64,000 nt of DNA from JBLWXV01 sp048267245 (GTDB lineage Bacteria; Bdellovibrionota; Bacteriovoracia; Bacteriovoracales; Bacteriovoracaceae). The notes below the pieces were generated by a model, which ran no database searches, had not been told where the DNA came from, and was given only the letters and a program-made list of their open reading frames with translations. Where the stretch lies: assembly GCA_048267245.1 (NCBI GenBank), contig JBLWXV010000001.1:372001-436000 (forward strand), read 5' to 3'. Shown piece by piece: positions 7,921 through 17,400 of the stretch. The position numbers and the translations under genes are program-made. Positions within the stretch are counted from its first letter, which is position 1. Each line of letters opens with the position of its first letter.

Positions 7921-9111
7921 ATGGCAAAGGAAACGTTTAACAGAAGTAAGCCGCACGTAAACGTAGGTACAATTGGCCACGTTGACCACGGCAAAACAAC
8001 TCTTACAGCTGCAATTACAATGACAATGGCAGCTCTTCACGGTGGAGCGGCTAGAGGCTATGCCGACATTGACTCTGCACCAGAAGAAAAAGCTCGTGGT
8101 ATTACCATCAACTCAGCACACGTTGAGTATGAAACAGCTAACCGTCACTATGCTCACGTAGATTGTCCGGGACACGCCGACTACGTTAAGAACATGATTA
8201 CTGGTGCTGCTCAGATGGACGGTGCCATTCTTGTATGTAGTGCTGCAGACGGCCCGATGCCACAAACACGTGAGCACATCCTTCTTGCTCGTCAGGTAGG
8301 TGTTCCAGCTATCGTAGTATTCCTTAACAAAGTTGACCAAGTAGACGACGAAGAACTTCTTGAGCTCGTTGAAATGGAAGTAAGAGAACTTCTTTCTTCT
8401 TACGACTTCCCAGGCGACGATATTCCAATCATCAAAGGTTCAGCTCTTGCTGCCGTTGAAGATCGCGACGCCAACATTGGTCGTGACCGTATTAAAGAAC
8501 TTATGGACGCTGTTGACTCATACATTCCTGAGCCAGCTCGCGACATCGATAAGCCATTCCTTATGCCAGTTGAAGACGTATTCTCGATCTCAGGTCGTGG
8601 TACTGTTGTTACTGGTCGTGTTGAGCGTGGTATCGTAAAAGTGAACGAAGAAGTTGAAGTTATTGGTATCCGCGATACTACTAAAACAACTGTTACTGGC
8701 GTTGAAATGTTCCGCAAGCTTCTTGATGAAGGTCGTGCTGGTGACAACGTTGGTCTTCTTCTCCGTGGTACAAAGCGTGAAGACGTTGAGCGTGGTCAAG
8801 TTCTTGCTAAGCCAGGTTCAGTTAAGCCACACAAGAAGTTTAAGTGTGAAGTTTATATCCTTTCTAAAGACGAAGGTGGACGTCACACTCCAATCTTCAA
8901 AGGCTATAGACCACAGTTCTACTTCAGAACAACAGACGTTACTGGTAACATCACTCTTGCTGACGGCGTAGAGATGGTTATGCCAGGCGATAACACTTCA
9001 CTTACAGTTGAACTTATCGTTCCTGTAGCGATGGAAAAAGGTCTTAAATTCGCTATCCGCGAAGGTGGACGTACTATCGGTGCCGGTACTGTTGCTGAAA
9101 TCGTAGAGTAA
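7921..9111 (+). CDS. tuf: Translation elongation factor EF-Tu
   Basis: GTPase that delivers aminoacyl-tRNA to the ribosomal A site. The 396 residues contain the P-loop GHVDHGKT (residues 19-26), effector RGITI, DCPGH, and NKVD, followed by beta-barrel domains 2 and 3. A strong TAAGGAGG (7906-7913) precedes the ATG. It is the only tuf in the window: there is none after fusA, where many bacteria keep a second copy. A strong terminator follows before tRNA-Trp. Confidence 0.99.
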   Translation: MAKETFNRSKPHVNVGTIGHVDHGKTTLTAAITMTMAALHGGAARGYADIDSAPEEKARGITINSAHVEYETANRHYAHVDCPGHADYVKNMITGAAQMDGAILVCSAADGPMPQTREHILLARQVGVPAIVVFLNKVDQVDDEELLELVEMEVRELLSSYDFPGDDIPIIKGSALAAVEDRDANIGRDRIKELMDAVDSYIPEPARDIDKPFLMPVEDVFSISGRGTVVTGRVERGIVKVNEEVEVIGIRDTTKTTVTGVEMFRKLLDEGRAGDNVGLLLRGTKREDVERGQVLAKPGSVKPHKKFKCEVYILSKDEGGRHTPIFKGYRPQFYFRTTDVTGNITLADGVEMVMPGDNTSLTVELIVPVAMEKGLKFAIREGGRTIGAGTVAEIVE

Positions 9112-9133
9112 TTCTAAGTTACTTAGATAATAA

Positions 9134-9164
9134 GAAGCCAGCCTCGTGCTGGCTTCTTTCTTTT
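9134..9164 (+). terminator. Intrinsic terminator after tuf
   Basis: GAAGCCAGC (9134-9142) pairs perfectly with GCTGGCTTC (9148-9156) over a CTCGT loop, followed by TTTCTTTT. It lies three bases before tRNA-Trp, so that tRNA depends on readthrough of this signal or on RNA processing. Confidence 0.88.
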
Positions 9165-9166
9165 CT

Positions 9167-9242
9167 GGGCGTATAGCTCCAATGGTAGAGCGGCTGATTC
9201 CAAATCAGTAGGTTGTAGGTTCGAATCCTTCTGCGCCCGCCA
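9167..9242 (+). tRNA. tRNA-Trp (anticodon CCA)
   Basis: A 76-base cloverleaf with acceptor GGGCGTA/TGCGCCC (one G-U), anticodon stem GCTGA/TCAGT around TTCCAAA (anticodon CCA), T arm GGTTCGAATCC, and encoded CCA. Its position after tuf is conserved in many bacteria, where secE normally follows. Here the stop codon of a minus-strand gene begins two bases after the CCA. Confidence 0.97.
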
Positions 9243-9244
9243 AA

Positions 9245-10684
9245 TTAATTCCCAACTTTATACACAAATGTCCTTCTATCGCTGTTGATAGGTCTGAGAT
9301 TTAATTCATTTTCAATGAAGTTCTTATTCTCGCGATCAAGTTGAGAGATGATGAGATATTTATATTCTAGTGAAGGCTTGAGAGATCCTCTGGGGCGATC
9401 AAAGTCAAAGCGCTCAAAGAGTTCACGTTTGGATTTAAACCTTCCTAGATCAAATAAAAAATAAGCTTCAAAAAAGGCATTGTGACCTAGGTAGACACTG
9501 CCATTGTCGAGTTGCTCAAGTGGAACTAGATCAATTGAGGGGGCCATGGCCGAGTAGGAATCAAATCTAAATTCCCGAATCTGTAGAGCTGGAATGATTA
9601 AGAGGACAACTAGTAATTTGCTTCTAAGAATACGTTTAATTTTCTCTGACAGCCTACCAACATCCATAGCGAACATTCCGGTACAAAGAAAGGTTAAGTA
9701 ACTTAGCGATAGTCCAAAGCGCTCCTGCATAACCCAGGGGTATAACCCCATCGCCGAGAGGTAGATAAAGATTGAATGCATGCACAGAGTGAAGTGAAAG
9801 AGACGCCTCGTTCTGGCCGAGAGAAAGCTTCGATCAATGAAGTAGAGGACTAATAAAACTAGTAAAAGAGTGTAAGTGAGGGAGGAGAGATTCCTATAGA
9901 AAAGTGAGAGGAGATCACCTTCAGGTCGCAAATTGTAGAGGAGGGTGAAATTTTGAATATAGAGTGGAAGCTTGGCCGAAATCTTTGGTGCGATAAAAAT
10001 GGCGAAGGGCAAGGAGAGAAGGGCGCCTGCACTAGCTAGGATAAGGAGTTGGCTTTTTTTGAGAACCCCTTGACGGTAAATTTCCATCAGTAAAAACACA
10101 CCTAAGAAGACTAAAAAAGAATATCTGCTAAAAGCAAAGAATATGAGTGGCAGGTAGAAGAGATAGTGGTGCTTTCTTCTCTCAGAACAGAGAAGAAAAC
10201 AAAGGTAGGACAGACCTAGTATCTCGAGACTGTAGGCACGCAGAATGAAGGCCCAATTCATGAGAGGTGAATAGCTTGCGATAAAGGCGCATATTAGAAA
10301 TGAGGGCGCCCAAGAAGAACGCTCTGCTCGCGAGAAAATAAAAAAGACTATGGCGAGCGCACCAATGAAGAAGGAAAAGGGTAGTAGTCTCAGCCAACTA
10401 GTGTCCTCACTGAGCCTCGACCAGATGTTGAGAAGTAGTGTGAATCCACCCGGGTCGAGGTTGTCATTAAAGTTGTGAAAAATAACTTTGCTTAGGGGGG
10501 CCAGGTGGCGATGGCCGAGCTCAAAATGATGGTCGCCGATGGCGGTGTAGAACTGCAGCGCTTCATCCATGAGGAAGCTATCCGTCGATAGACCACTGCG
10601 CACAGATGGGAAGCAGAGCGCAATAAGAAGACAAATAAAGCTTATGGATAAAACTGGGAATTTTATAATCTTTAAAAATGACAT
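9245..10684 (-). CDS. GT-C fold (ArnT/PMT-like) membrane glycosyltransferase
   Basis: A 479-residue integral membrane protein with about eleven hydrophobic helices and a short soluble C-terminal tail. The first periplasmic loop contains MDEA (D40, E41), the position of the catalytic acid in GT-C enzymes such as ArnT and PMT, and LRAYSLEIL near residue 150 resembles the conserved segment at the start of a later helix in that fold. It probably uses a polyprenyl-linked sugar to modify lipid A, a glycan or a protein; the substrate is unknown. It runs opposite to all its neighbours and splits the usual tuf-trnW-secE arrangement. No terminator of its own is visible, and its 3' end meets tRNA-Trp tail to tail. 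Confidence 0.62.
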   Translation of the reverse strand: MSFLKIIKFPVLSISFICLLIALCFPSVRSGLSTDSFLMDEALQFYTAIGDHHFELGHRHLAPLSKVIFHNFNDNLDPGGFTLLLNIWSRLSEDTSWLRLLPFSFFIGALAIVFFIFSRAERSSWAPSFLICAFIASYSPLMNWAFILRAYSLEILGLSYLCFLLCSERRKHHYLFYLPLIFFAFSRYSFLVFLGVFLLMEIYRQGVLKKSQLLILASAGALLSLPFAIFIAPKISAKLPLYIQNFTLLYNLRPEGDLLSLFYRNLSSLTYTLLLVLLVLYFIDRSFLSARTRRLFHFTLCMHSIFIYLSAMGLYPWVMQERFGLSLSYLTFLCTGMFAMDVGRLSEKIKRILRSKLLVVLLIIPALQIREFRFDSYSAMAPSIDLVPLEQLDNGSVYLGHNAFFEAYFLFDLGRFKSKRELFERFDFDRPRGSLKPSLEYKYLIISQLDRENKNFIENELNLRPINSDRRTFVYKVGN

Positions 10685-10871
10685 GGATTCATTGTAAGTG
10701 AAAAAAGGTAGCAGGGGTGATGAAAAAATATTGATTTAACGCGTTGCAATCTCAAGATTTTTATCGCACCCCATAGACAATTTAGGCCAACTAAAGCATA
10801 AGGATATGATCTCTATCTATGTTCAGTTTTAGGTGATTAAGTACCTAGCTATATAAACGCAAGGAAGATTG

Positions 10872-11258
10872 ATGTCCGTTATTAAGCAAGAAGATAACCA
10901 AAAGTGGATTAACAGCCTCGTAGCTGTATTTTCTATTATCGTAGCCTTTATCGTAATTCGCTTTTCAGAGACGATGGGTGAGTGGTTTGACCTTGAGGCT
11001 AAGGTTCCAAATTTTGGTCTTGTTGCCCAAGGCCTTGGAATTGTTCTTGGTCTCGTGAGCTTTGTTCTCATCGTTAAGAACAAGTCAGCTTATTCACACC
11101 TAAAGGAAGTTTACGGCGAACTTACAAAGGTCATTTGGCCAGATAAGGATACGATCCTAAAGATCACTATTGGTCTTGTGATCAGCCTTTCAATCGTGAG
11201 TGGATTCTTTGTACTCGTTGATTTTATCTTCAGCGAAGTTCTCAACCTACTTTACTAA
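10872..11258 (+). CDS. secE: Preprotein translocase subunit SecE
   Basis: Small membrane subunit that clamps SecY in the Sec translocon. The 128 residues show hydrophobic helices near 18-35 and 52-75, then the conserved cytoplasmic amphipathic segment ending in TKVIWPDKD and the essential C-terminal helix. Three helices resemble the long E. coli form, not the single-helix form of Gram-positives. I choose ATG 10872, six bases after AAGGA, over a TTG three bases earlier. It heads the secE-nusG-rplKAJL-rpoBC run; a weak -10-like TATGAT lies at 10805-10810. No rpmG (L33) is present in the 187-base upstream gap. Confidence 0.95.
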   Translation: MSVIKQEDNQKWINSLVAVFSIIVAFIVIRFSETMGEWFDLEAKVPNFGLVAQGLGIVLGLVSFVLIVKNKSAYSHLKEVYGELTKVIWPDKDTILKITIGLVISLSIVSGFFVLVDFIFSEVLNLLY

Positions 11259-11284
11259 TTACTCGAATTTTAAAAGAGCAATAT

Positions 11285-11920
11285 ATGACAGACGAAAATA
11301 CAAAAGTGAATGAAGATATTGAAAATACTGAAGAATCTGTAGAGGGGGCTCCTAAAAAGGACGAACTTCTAGCCGATGGTTCTGCGCCAGACTTCAAGTG
11401 GTATATCGCCAAGACGATGACTGGTCAGGAAGGTAAGGTACAGAAAACACTACGCGAGCGCGTTGTGAACTACAAAATGACCGAATACTTCAGTGATATC
11501 CTCGTTCCAGAAGAAAAAGTCGTCTCAAATGCTGGTGGTAAGAAAAGAACCATCAAGAAGAAACTTTTCCCAGGTTACGTCTTGCTCAAGATGATTATGA
11601 ATGATAAGACGTGGCACCTTGTTAAAGATACAGATAAAATCACCGGTTTCGTAGGCGGAACTAGTGATAAGCCAGCCCCAATCAGCGATGAAGAGGCGGC
11701 TTATATGACATCTCAAGCGGAAGAGGGCTTTAAGAAGCCACGCACGAGTGTCAATTTCCACGAGGGCGAGCAAGTTAAGGTTATTGAAGGACCGTTTGCA
11801 TCGTTTGTGGGAACAATTGAAGCAGTTAGTGATAAAGGAAAGGTCAAAGTCAACGTTTCTATTTTTGGAAGACCAACGCCAGTAGAACTAGACTTTACTC
11901 AAGTAGAAAAGGTTCAGTAG
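11285..11920 (+). CDS. nusG: Transcription antitermination/elongation factor NusG
   Basis: NusG binds the clamp of RNA polymerase, aids processivity and couples transcription to S10 or Rho. The NGN domain starts with WYIAKTMTGQEGKVQ and includes LFPGYVLLKM; the KOW domain at the C-terminus contains EGEQVKVIEGPFASFVGTIEAV. The core is preceded by about 35 acidic residues starting MTDENTKV that E. coli NusG lacks; similar openings occur on L3 and S5 in this window. The ribosome-binding site is weak (AAAGAG). Confidence 0.97.
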   Translation: MTDENTKVNEDIENTEESVEGAPKKDELLADGSAPDFKWYIAKTMTGQEGKVQKTLRERVVNYKMTEYFSDILVPEEKVVSNAGGKKRTIKKKLFPGYVLLKMIMNDKTWHLVKDTDKITGFVGGTSDKPAPISDEEAAYMTSQAEEGFKKPRTSVNFHEGEQVKVIEGPFASFVGTIEAVSDKGKVKVNVSIFGRPTPVELDFTQVEKVQ

Positions 11921-12004
11921 ACCTCAATACTTGCGACGGCCCCAAGTTTATCGGATCTAAAAAACTAGTTGGGAGATAGTTGTAGACTATCGTAGGAGTA
12001 CATC
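11921..12004 (+). promoter_or_regulatory. Possible L1-responsive leader before rplK
   Basis: The gap contains GATAG/CTATC and CCCAA/TTGGG complementary pairs close to the Shine-Dalgarno TAGGAG. L1 represses rplKA from this position in E. coli, but I could not align this leader to the known L1 site, so the call rests on position and foldability. Confidence 0.3.
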
Positions 12005-12433
12005 ATGGCTAAAAAAGTCACGGGTTTCATCAAATTGCAGATCGCAGGCGGGAAGGCTAACCCTTCACCACCAATCGGTCCTGCTCTCGGTCAAAAAGGT
12101 GTTAACATCATGGAGTTCTGTAAGGCATTCAATGCTAAGACACAGGCTCAACCTGGTGTTGTTCTACCGACGATCATCACTGTTTACTCAGACAGATCGT
12201 TTTCTTTCATTACTAAAACTCCACCGGCAACTTACCTTCTTAAGGACAAACTTAAGATGAAGTCTGGTTCTAAAAAACCAGGTCACGAAGTTGGCGGAAC
12301 AGTACCAGAAAAAGTTGTTAAGGAAATCGTTGAAGCTAAGAAGCCCGACCTTACTGCTGCAACTCTCGAAGCTGGTATGAGAACAATCGAAGGGTCTATT
12401 CGTTCAATGGGCCTCAAGCTTGATTATAAATAA
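12005..12433 (+). CDS. rplK: 50S ribosomal protein L11
   Basis: L11 binds 23S helices 43/44 in the GTPase-associated centre and is needed for RelA activation by uncharged tRNA. The 142-residue length is standard. The N-terminal segment has KLQIAGGKANPSPPIGPALGQ, the proline-rich region targeted by thiostrepton, and the C-terminal rRNA-binding domain ends GSIRSMGLKL. It is preceded by TAGGAG and followed 29 bases later by rplA. Confidence 0.98.
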   Translation: MAKKVTGFIKLQIAGGKANPSPPIGPALGQKGVNIMEFCKAFNAKTQAQPGVVLPTIITVYSDRSFSFITKTPPATYLLKDKLKMKSGSKKPGHEVGGTVPEKVVKEIVEAKKPDLTAATLEAGMRTIEGSIRSMGLKLDYK

Positions 12434-12462
12434 TCAGCGTTCGACTTTAGGAGAAATAGAAA

Positions 12463-13167
12463 ATGAAAAAATTATCTAAAAAATATGTAGAAGCTAACGC
12501 TAAAGTTGATGCTTCTAAGTTTTACTCACTTACTGATGCCATCACTCTTGCTAAAGAAGTTTCTTATGCAAAATTCGATGAGACTGTAGATCTTGCTTTC
12601 CGTCTTGGTGTTGATCCACGTCACGCTGATCAAATGATCCGTGGTGCTCTTTCACTTCCATCCGGTACTGGTAAAACAGTTCGCGTTTGTGTGATCACTT
12701 CTGGTGAAAACATCACTAAAGCTGAACAAGCTGGTGCTGACTTCGCTGGTGGCGACGACATCATCCAAAAAATCGCTGGTGGTTGGTTAGATTTCGACCG
12801 CGTAATCGCTTCACCAGACATGATGGGTAAGCTTGGTCGTATCGGCCGTCTTCTTGGTCCACGTGGCCTTATGCCTAACCCAAAGCTTGGTACAGTTACA
12901 ACTGACATTGCTAAAGCTGTTGAAGAGCAAAAAGCTGGTAAGGTTGAATACCGTACTGAGAAAAACGGTATCATCCACGTTCCAGTTGGGAAGAAATCAT
13001 TCTCTGATGCCGACCTTAAGAAGAACATCGATGCTGTTGTTACAGCAATCGTAAGAGCTAAGCCATCTTCTTCAAAAGGTACTTACATGAAGTCGGTAAC
13101 TCTATCGACAACCATGGGTCCTGGTATCAAGCTCGATCCACTCGAGTGTAGCACTATTGCTAACTAA
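12463..13167 (+). CDS. rplA: 50S ribosomal protein L1
   Basis: L1 forms the mobile stalk near the E site and, in E. coli, represses its own rplKA mRNA. The 234 residues include the family signature region GLMPNPKLGTVT (about residues 130-141) and SSSKGTYMKSVTLSTTMGPG at the C-terminus. It is preceded by TTAGGAG. The following gap to rplJ holds a probable L10 leader. Confidence 0.98.
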   Translation: MKKLSKKYVEANAKVDASKFYSLTDAITLAKEVSYAKFDETVDLAFRLGVDPRHADQMIRGALSLPSGTGKTVRVCVITSGENITKAEQAGADFAGGDDIIQKIAGGWLDFDRVIASPDMMGKLGRIGRLLGPRGLMPNPKLGTVTTDIAKAVEEQKAGKVEYRTEKNGIIHVPVGKKSFSDADLKKNIDAVVTAIVRAKPSSSKGTYMKSVTLSTTMGPGIKLDPLECSTIAN

Positions 13168-13264
13168 GAAAACGTTGGGGTTGGTGAAAGTCGGTTGAGA
13201 GCTGGAAGCTCTCTAGAAATCCTGCTGGAAACTCCCCTCCGATTTAATATGTAGGAGGTTTTGT
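13168..13264 (+). promoter_or_regulatory. L10 leader with a Shine-Dalgarno switch
   Basis: This 97-base leader can fold in two incompatible ways. In one, GGGG (13177-13180) pairs with CCCC (13234-13237), enclosing a perfect 7-bp hairpin GAGAGCT/AGCTCTC (13197-13213). In the other, CCTCC (13236-13240) pairs with GGAGG (13254-13258), which is the rplJ Shine-Dalgarno. Both use the same C-run. L10-L12 complexes repress rplJL from this position in E. coli and other bacteria, so an autogenous switch is the natural reading; the match to that family is by position and architecture, not by alignment. Confidence 0.6.
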
Positions 13265-13825
13265 ATGTTAAACAGAGCGCAAAAAGACGAGATTATTAAA
13301 GGTCTAAGAGAGAACTTTACTAATTCTCGCGCGATCTTTCTTACAAACCTAATTGGCGTCAAGTCTAACGACTCAGTCGCAATTAGAAAGAATGTAAGAG
13401 AGGCACAAGGGAAACTAGTCGTTACCCGCAACACGCTCTTCCTCAAAGCTGCCGAAGGAACTCCATTTGAGCCACTATTTAAAGGTCTCAAAGGTCCTCA
13501 CGCAGTTGCTTTCGCTTTTGAAGACGCTCCAGGCGTTGCAAAAGTACTTAAGAAAGCAGGAGAAGAGCACGAGATGGTCACCCTTAAAGGTGGCTTCCTA
13601 GGTGAAGAGCAACTCGACGTTGCGAAGATCAAAGTACTTGCTGATCTTCCATCGCGCGACGAAATGCTTGGAACCCTACTTGCTACTTTCAACGCCCCAA
13701 TTTCTGCTCTTGCTCGCGTGATGAATGCGATCAGAGAAGAGAAAGAAAAGGGTGGCGGAGCTGCTGTAGCTGCTGCACCTGCTGAAGAAGCTCCGGTTGC
13801 CGCAGAAGCTGGCTCAGAAGAGTAA
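13265..13825 (+). CDS. rplJ: 50S ribosomal protein L10
   Basis: L10 anchors the L7/L12 dimers to the ribosomal stalk base. The 186 residues contain the N-terminal rRNA-binding domain (LVVTRNTLFLKAAEGTPFEPL) and the L12-binding C-terminal helix (MLGTLLATFNAPISALARVMNAIREEKE). A glutamate- and alanine-rich tail of about 25 residues follows. TAGGAGG precedes the ATG and may be masked by the leader described separately. Confidence 0.97.
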   Translation: MLNRAQKDEIIKGLRENFTNSRAIFLTNLIGVKSNDSVAIRKNVREAQGKLVVTRNTLFLKAAEGTPFEPLFKGLKGPHAVAFAFEDAPGVAKVLKKAGEEHEMVTLKGGFLGEEQLDVAKIKVLADLPSRDEMLGTLLATFNAPISALARVMNAIREEKEKGGGAAVAAAPAEEAPVAAEAGSEE

Positions 13826-13877
13826 GGTAGAAATTTTTTAACAAACATTAAACATTTTTAGTTTTTAGGAGAATCAA

Positions 13878-14246
13878 ATGGCTATTACAAATGAACAACT
13901 TATCGATCATATCTCTGCTATGTCAGTACTTGAAGTTGCTGAACTCGTTAAGCAACTTGAAGAAAAATTCGGCGTTTCAGCTGCTCCAGTAGCTGTTGCT
14001 GGTGCTGCAGGTCCTGCTGCTGCTGCTGAAGAGCAAACAGAATTCAACGTTATTCTTGCTGACGCTGGTGCTAAGAAGATCAACGTTATTAAAGAAGTAC
14101 GTGGCATCACAGGTCTTGGTCTTAAAGAAGCTAAGGATCTTGTTGAAGGTACGCCTAAGACTGTTAAAGAAGGCGTTTCTAAAGAAGAAGCCGAAGACAT
14201 CAAGAAGAAGCTTGAAGCTGCCGGCGCCAAAGTTGAGCTTAAGTAA
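13878..14246 (+). CDS. rplL: 50S ribosomal protein L7/L12
   Basis: The multicopy stalk protein that recruits and activates translational GTPases. The 122 residues show the N-terminal dimerisation helices (1-33), an alanine-rich flexible hinge (about 34-53) and the globular C-terminal domain with KKINVIKEVRGITGLGLKEAKDLVE. TAGGAG precedes the ATG. A strong stem-loop follows before rpoB. Confidence 0.98.
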   Translation: MAITNEQLIDHISAMSVLEVAELVKQLEEKFGVSAAPVAVAGAAGPAAAAEEQTEFNVILADAGAKKINVIKEVRGITGLGLKEAKDLVEGTPKTVKEGVSKEEAEDIKKKLEAAGAKVELK

Positions 14247-14302
14247 TTCCTCGGTGAATTACTTTTTCGACGCTTGCGCGTAAAAAAGATTGTTTAAAAA
14301 GA

Positions 14303-14337
14303 AGGTGTGAAGACCATGTGCGTCTTCACGCCTTTTT
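14303..14337 (+). terminator. Terminator/attenuator between rplL and rpoB
   Basis: AGGTGTGAAGAC (14303-14314) pairs with GTCTTCACGCCT (14322-14333) in a 12-bp stem with one G-U, followed by TTTTT. Its place matches the partial terminator that lowers rpoBC relative to rplJL expression in E. coli. Confidence 0.85.
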
Positions 14338-14404
14338 GTATTTGGACTACGTTACAAGATTAAAACGACAGATTTGTTCCCTTCCTTATATTAGGAGACC
14401 ATAG

Positions 14405-17400
14405 ATGACTCAGGTTTTCGCGCCCAACGAATGGTATCGCAAGAGCTTTTCTAGGACCCCAAGTGTACTAGAGACCCCGCCCCTGATGAGGCTCCAAGTT
14501 AACTCTTACGAAGAATTTCTTCAACGAGACGTACCTCCAGCAAAGAGACAAGAAGTTGGCCTCCAAGCTGTATTCAAGTCCGTCTTTCCTATTTATGACT
14601 TCAACAAGACAGTCTCTCTCGAGTTCGTTTCGTACTCGCTCGAGGAGCCAAAATATACTGTTAAAGAATGTCGTCAGAGAGGTCTTTCTTATGAGGCCCC
14701 TCTTAAAGTAGTTGTTCGCCTCGTATTCTACGATGTGGCAGCTGACAAGGACGGCAATGAGCAGAGAACTGTTTCGTCTATTAAAGAGCAGGAAGTTTAC
14801 CTCGGTAACATTCCACTCATGGCCGAGACTGGTTCATTTGTTTACAACGGAACTGAGCGCGTAATCGTGTCTCAGCTTCACCGCTCACCAGGTATCATCT
14901 TCGAACACGACAGTGGTAAGAAGCACTCTAGTGGAAAGCTTCTCTACAGTGCTCGCATCATTCCACACCGTGGTTCGTGGCTCGATTTTGAATTCGACCA
15001 CAAGAATATTCTCTTCGCTCGTATCGATAGAAAGAGAAAACTCCATGCCACAGTTGTTCTTAAGGCTATGGGTTACTCTACGAGCGAACTTCTCAATATG
15101 TTCTACAACCTTGAGACTTTGACTCTTGGAAAAGATGGAACATTTACTCGCGAACTCGATTTCAATCTCATGATTGGAACTCGCGCTCGCAATGACATCC
15201 TCGACAAGTCTGGCAAAGCCATCGTTAAGAAAGGTAAAAAATTCACTAAAGCTTCTGTAAAGAAGATGGAAGAGAATGGCATTACTTCACTCGACGCTGA
15301 ACTTGACGAAGTTGTTGGTCAGGTTGTTGCTGAAGATATCTTCGATGAATCTACTGGTGAGGTTCTTTGCCTTGCTAACGAAGCTGTTTCTGAGTCAAAG
15401 CTTCAAGAGCTCATCGCTGCTGGTGTAAAGAAAATTAAAGTTCTCTACATCGACATGATCAACTTCGGCGACCAAATCAGAAACACACTTCTTCTAGATA
15501 AAACAGACACTCAAGAAGAAGCACTAATTAAGATCTTCGAAAGATTGCGCCCAGGTGAGCCTCCAACTGTAGAGGCCGCTCAGCTTCTTTTCGATAACTT
15601 GTTCTTTAATCCAGAAAAATACGACCTCTCTAAAGTTGGTCGTATGAAGATTAACTACAAGTTCGGTCTTAACATCCCAGTAGACCAAACAGTTCTAACG
15701 AAAGAAGATATCGTAAGAACGGCTAAGTACCTCGTTGAACTTAACAACGGTAAAGGTAAAGTCGACGATATCGATCACCTTGGTAACCGTCGCGTACGCG
15801 CCGTAGGTGAGCTTCTTGAGAACCAATTCCGCGTTGGTCTCGTTCGTATGGAAAGAGCTGTTAAAGAGCGTATGGCCATTCAAGAAATTGAAACCATGAT
15901 GCCTTATGACCTCGTTAACCAGAAGCCAGTAGCTGCTGCTGTAAAAGAATTCTTCGGTTCATCACAACTTTCTCAGTTCATGGATCAGACGAACCCACTT
16001 TCAGAAGTAACTCACAAGCGTCGCCTCTCGGCCCTTGGCCCTGGCGGTCTAACTCGTGAGCGTGCAGGTTTCGAAGTGCGCGACGTACACCATACTCACT
16101 ACGGTCGTATGTGTCCGGTAGAGACTCCAGAAGGACCAAACATTGGTCTTATTACGTCTCTTGCAACATACGCTCGCGTATCTGAATACGGATTTATTGA
16201 AACTCCATACCAGATGGTTTCAGAAGATGGTAAACTTGGCACAGCTAAGTACTTCTCTGCATTCGAAGAAGAAGGAAAAGTAATCGCCCAGATCGATACA
16301 AAGTACATCACTGATGGAAAAGTTCTCGGTAACCACATTCCAGCTCGCTCAAACGGTGAATATATCATCACTAAGGATGAAGACGTTAACCTTATGGACG
16401 TCTCTCCAACTCAGATGATTTCAATCGCAACAAGCTTGATTCCATTCCTCGAGCACGATGACGCCAACCGCGCTCTTATGGGATCGAACATGATGAGACA
16501 GGCCGTGCCTGTTGTAAAAACTGATGCTCCTATCGTTGGTACTGGTGTTGAAGCCGTAGTTGCCCGCGACTCTGGTGCCATCGTTATTGCCAAAGAATCA
16601 GGGAAGGTTATCTTCGTTGACTCTAACCGTATCGTGATTCAACGTGAGAAGATTGACGAAGGTGAGTCAGGCGTAGATGTCTACAAGCTTGTTAAGTACC
16701 AACGTACTAACCAAAATACCTGTAATAACCAACGCGCTCTCGTTAAGGAAGGCGACAAGGTTACTAAGGGAATGGTGATCGCCGACGGTCCAGCAACTCA
16801 CAACGGTGACCTTGCTCTTGGACAAAACATCGTCGTAGCGTTCATGCCTTGGGGCGGTTACAACTACGAAGACTCGATCCTCATTTCTGAAAACCTACTT
16901 GCTCAGGATATCTTCACTTCAATTCACATTGAATCTTATGAAGTTGAAGCTCGTGATACTAAGCTTGGTAAAGAAGAAATCACTCGCGATATTCCAAACG
17001 TTTCTGAAGAGGCCCTCAAAGACCTCGATGAAGCTGGTATTATTCGCGTAGGCGCGATCATTAAGCCAGGCGATATCCTCGTTGGTAAGATCACTCCAAA
17101 AGGCGAGTCACAACTTTCTCCTGAAGAAAAACTACTTAAAGCTATCTTCGGTGATAAAGCCGGTGACGTAAAAGATACTTCACTACGTGCTCCTTCATCA
17201 GTTCGCGGAACCGTGATTGATGCTAAGGTTTACACTCGTGAAGGTGTTGAGCTCGACAGCCGCTCTAAAGAAATCATCGACCAAGAGACAACTCTTATCC
17301 GTCGTGACGAGCGCATCGAGATCAGAGCGATCCAGACTTCAGCGATCATGAGAATTGCTGACATGCTCTCTGGCGCTACTACAACTGACAAACTCGTAAG

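Noticed and set aside
9230..10871. Integrative element using tRNA-Trp as attachment site
   Set aside because: No copy of the tRNA 3' end appears near 10.7-10.9 kb and no integrase is present; a single gene insertion or rearrangement is simpler.
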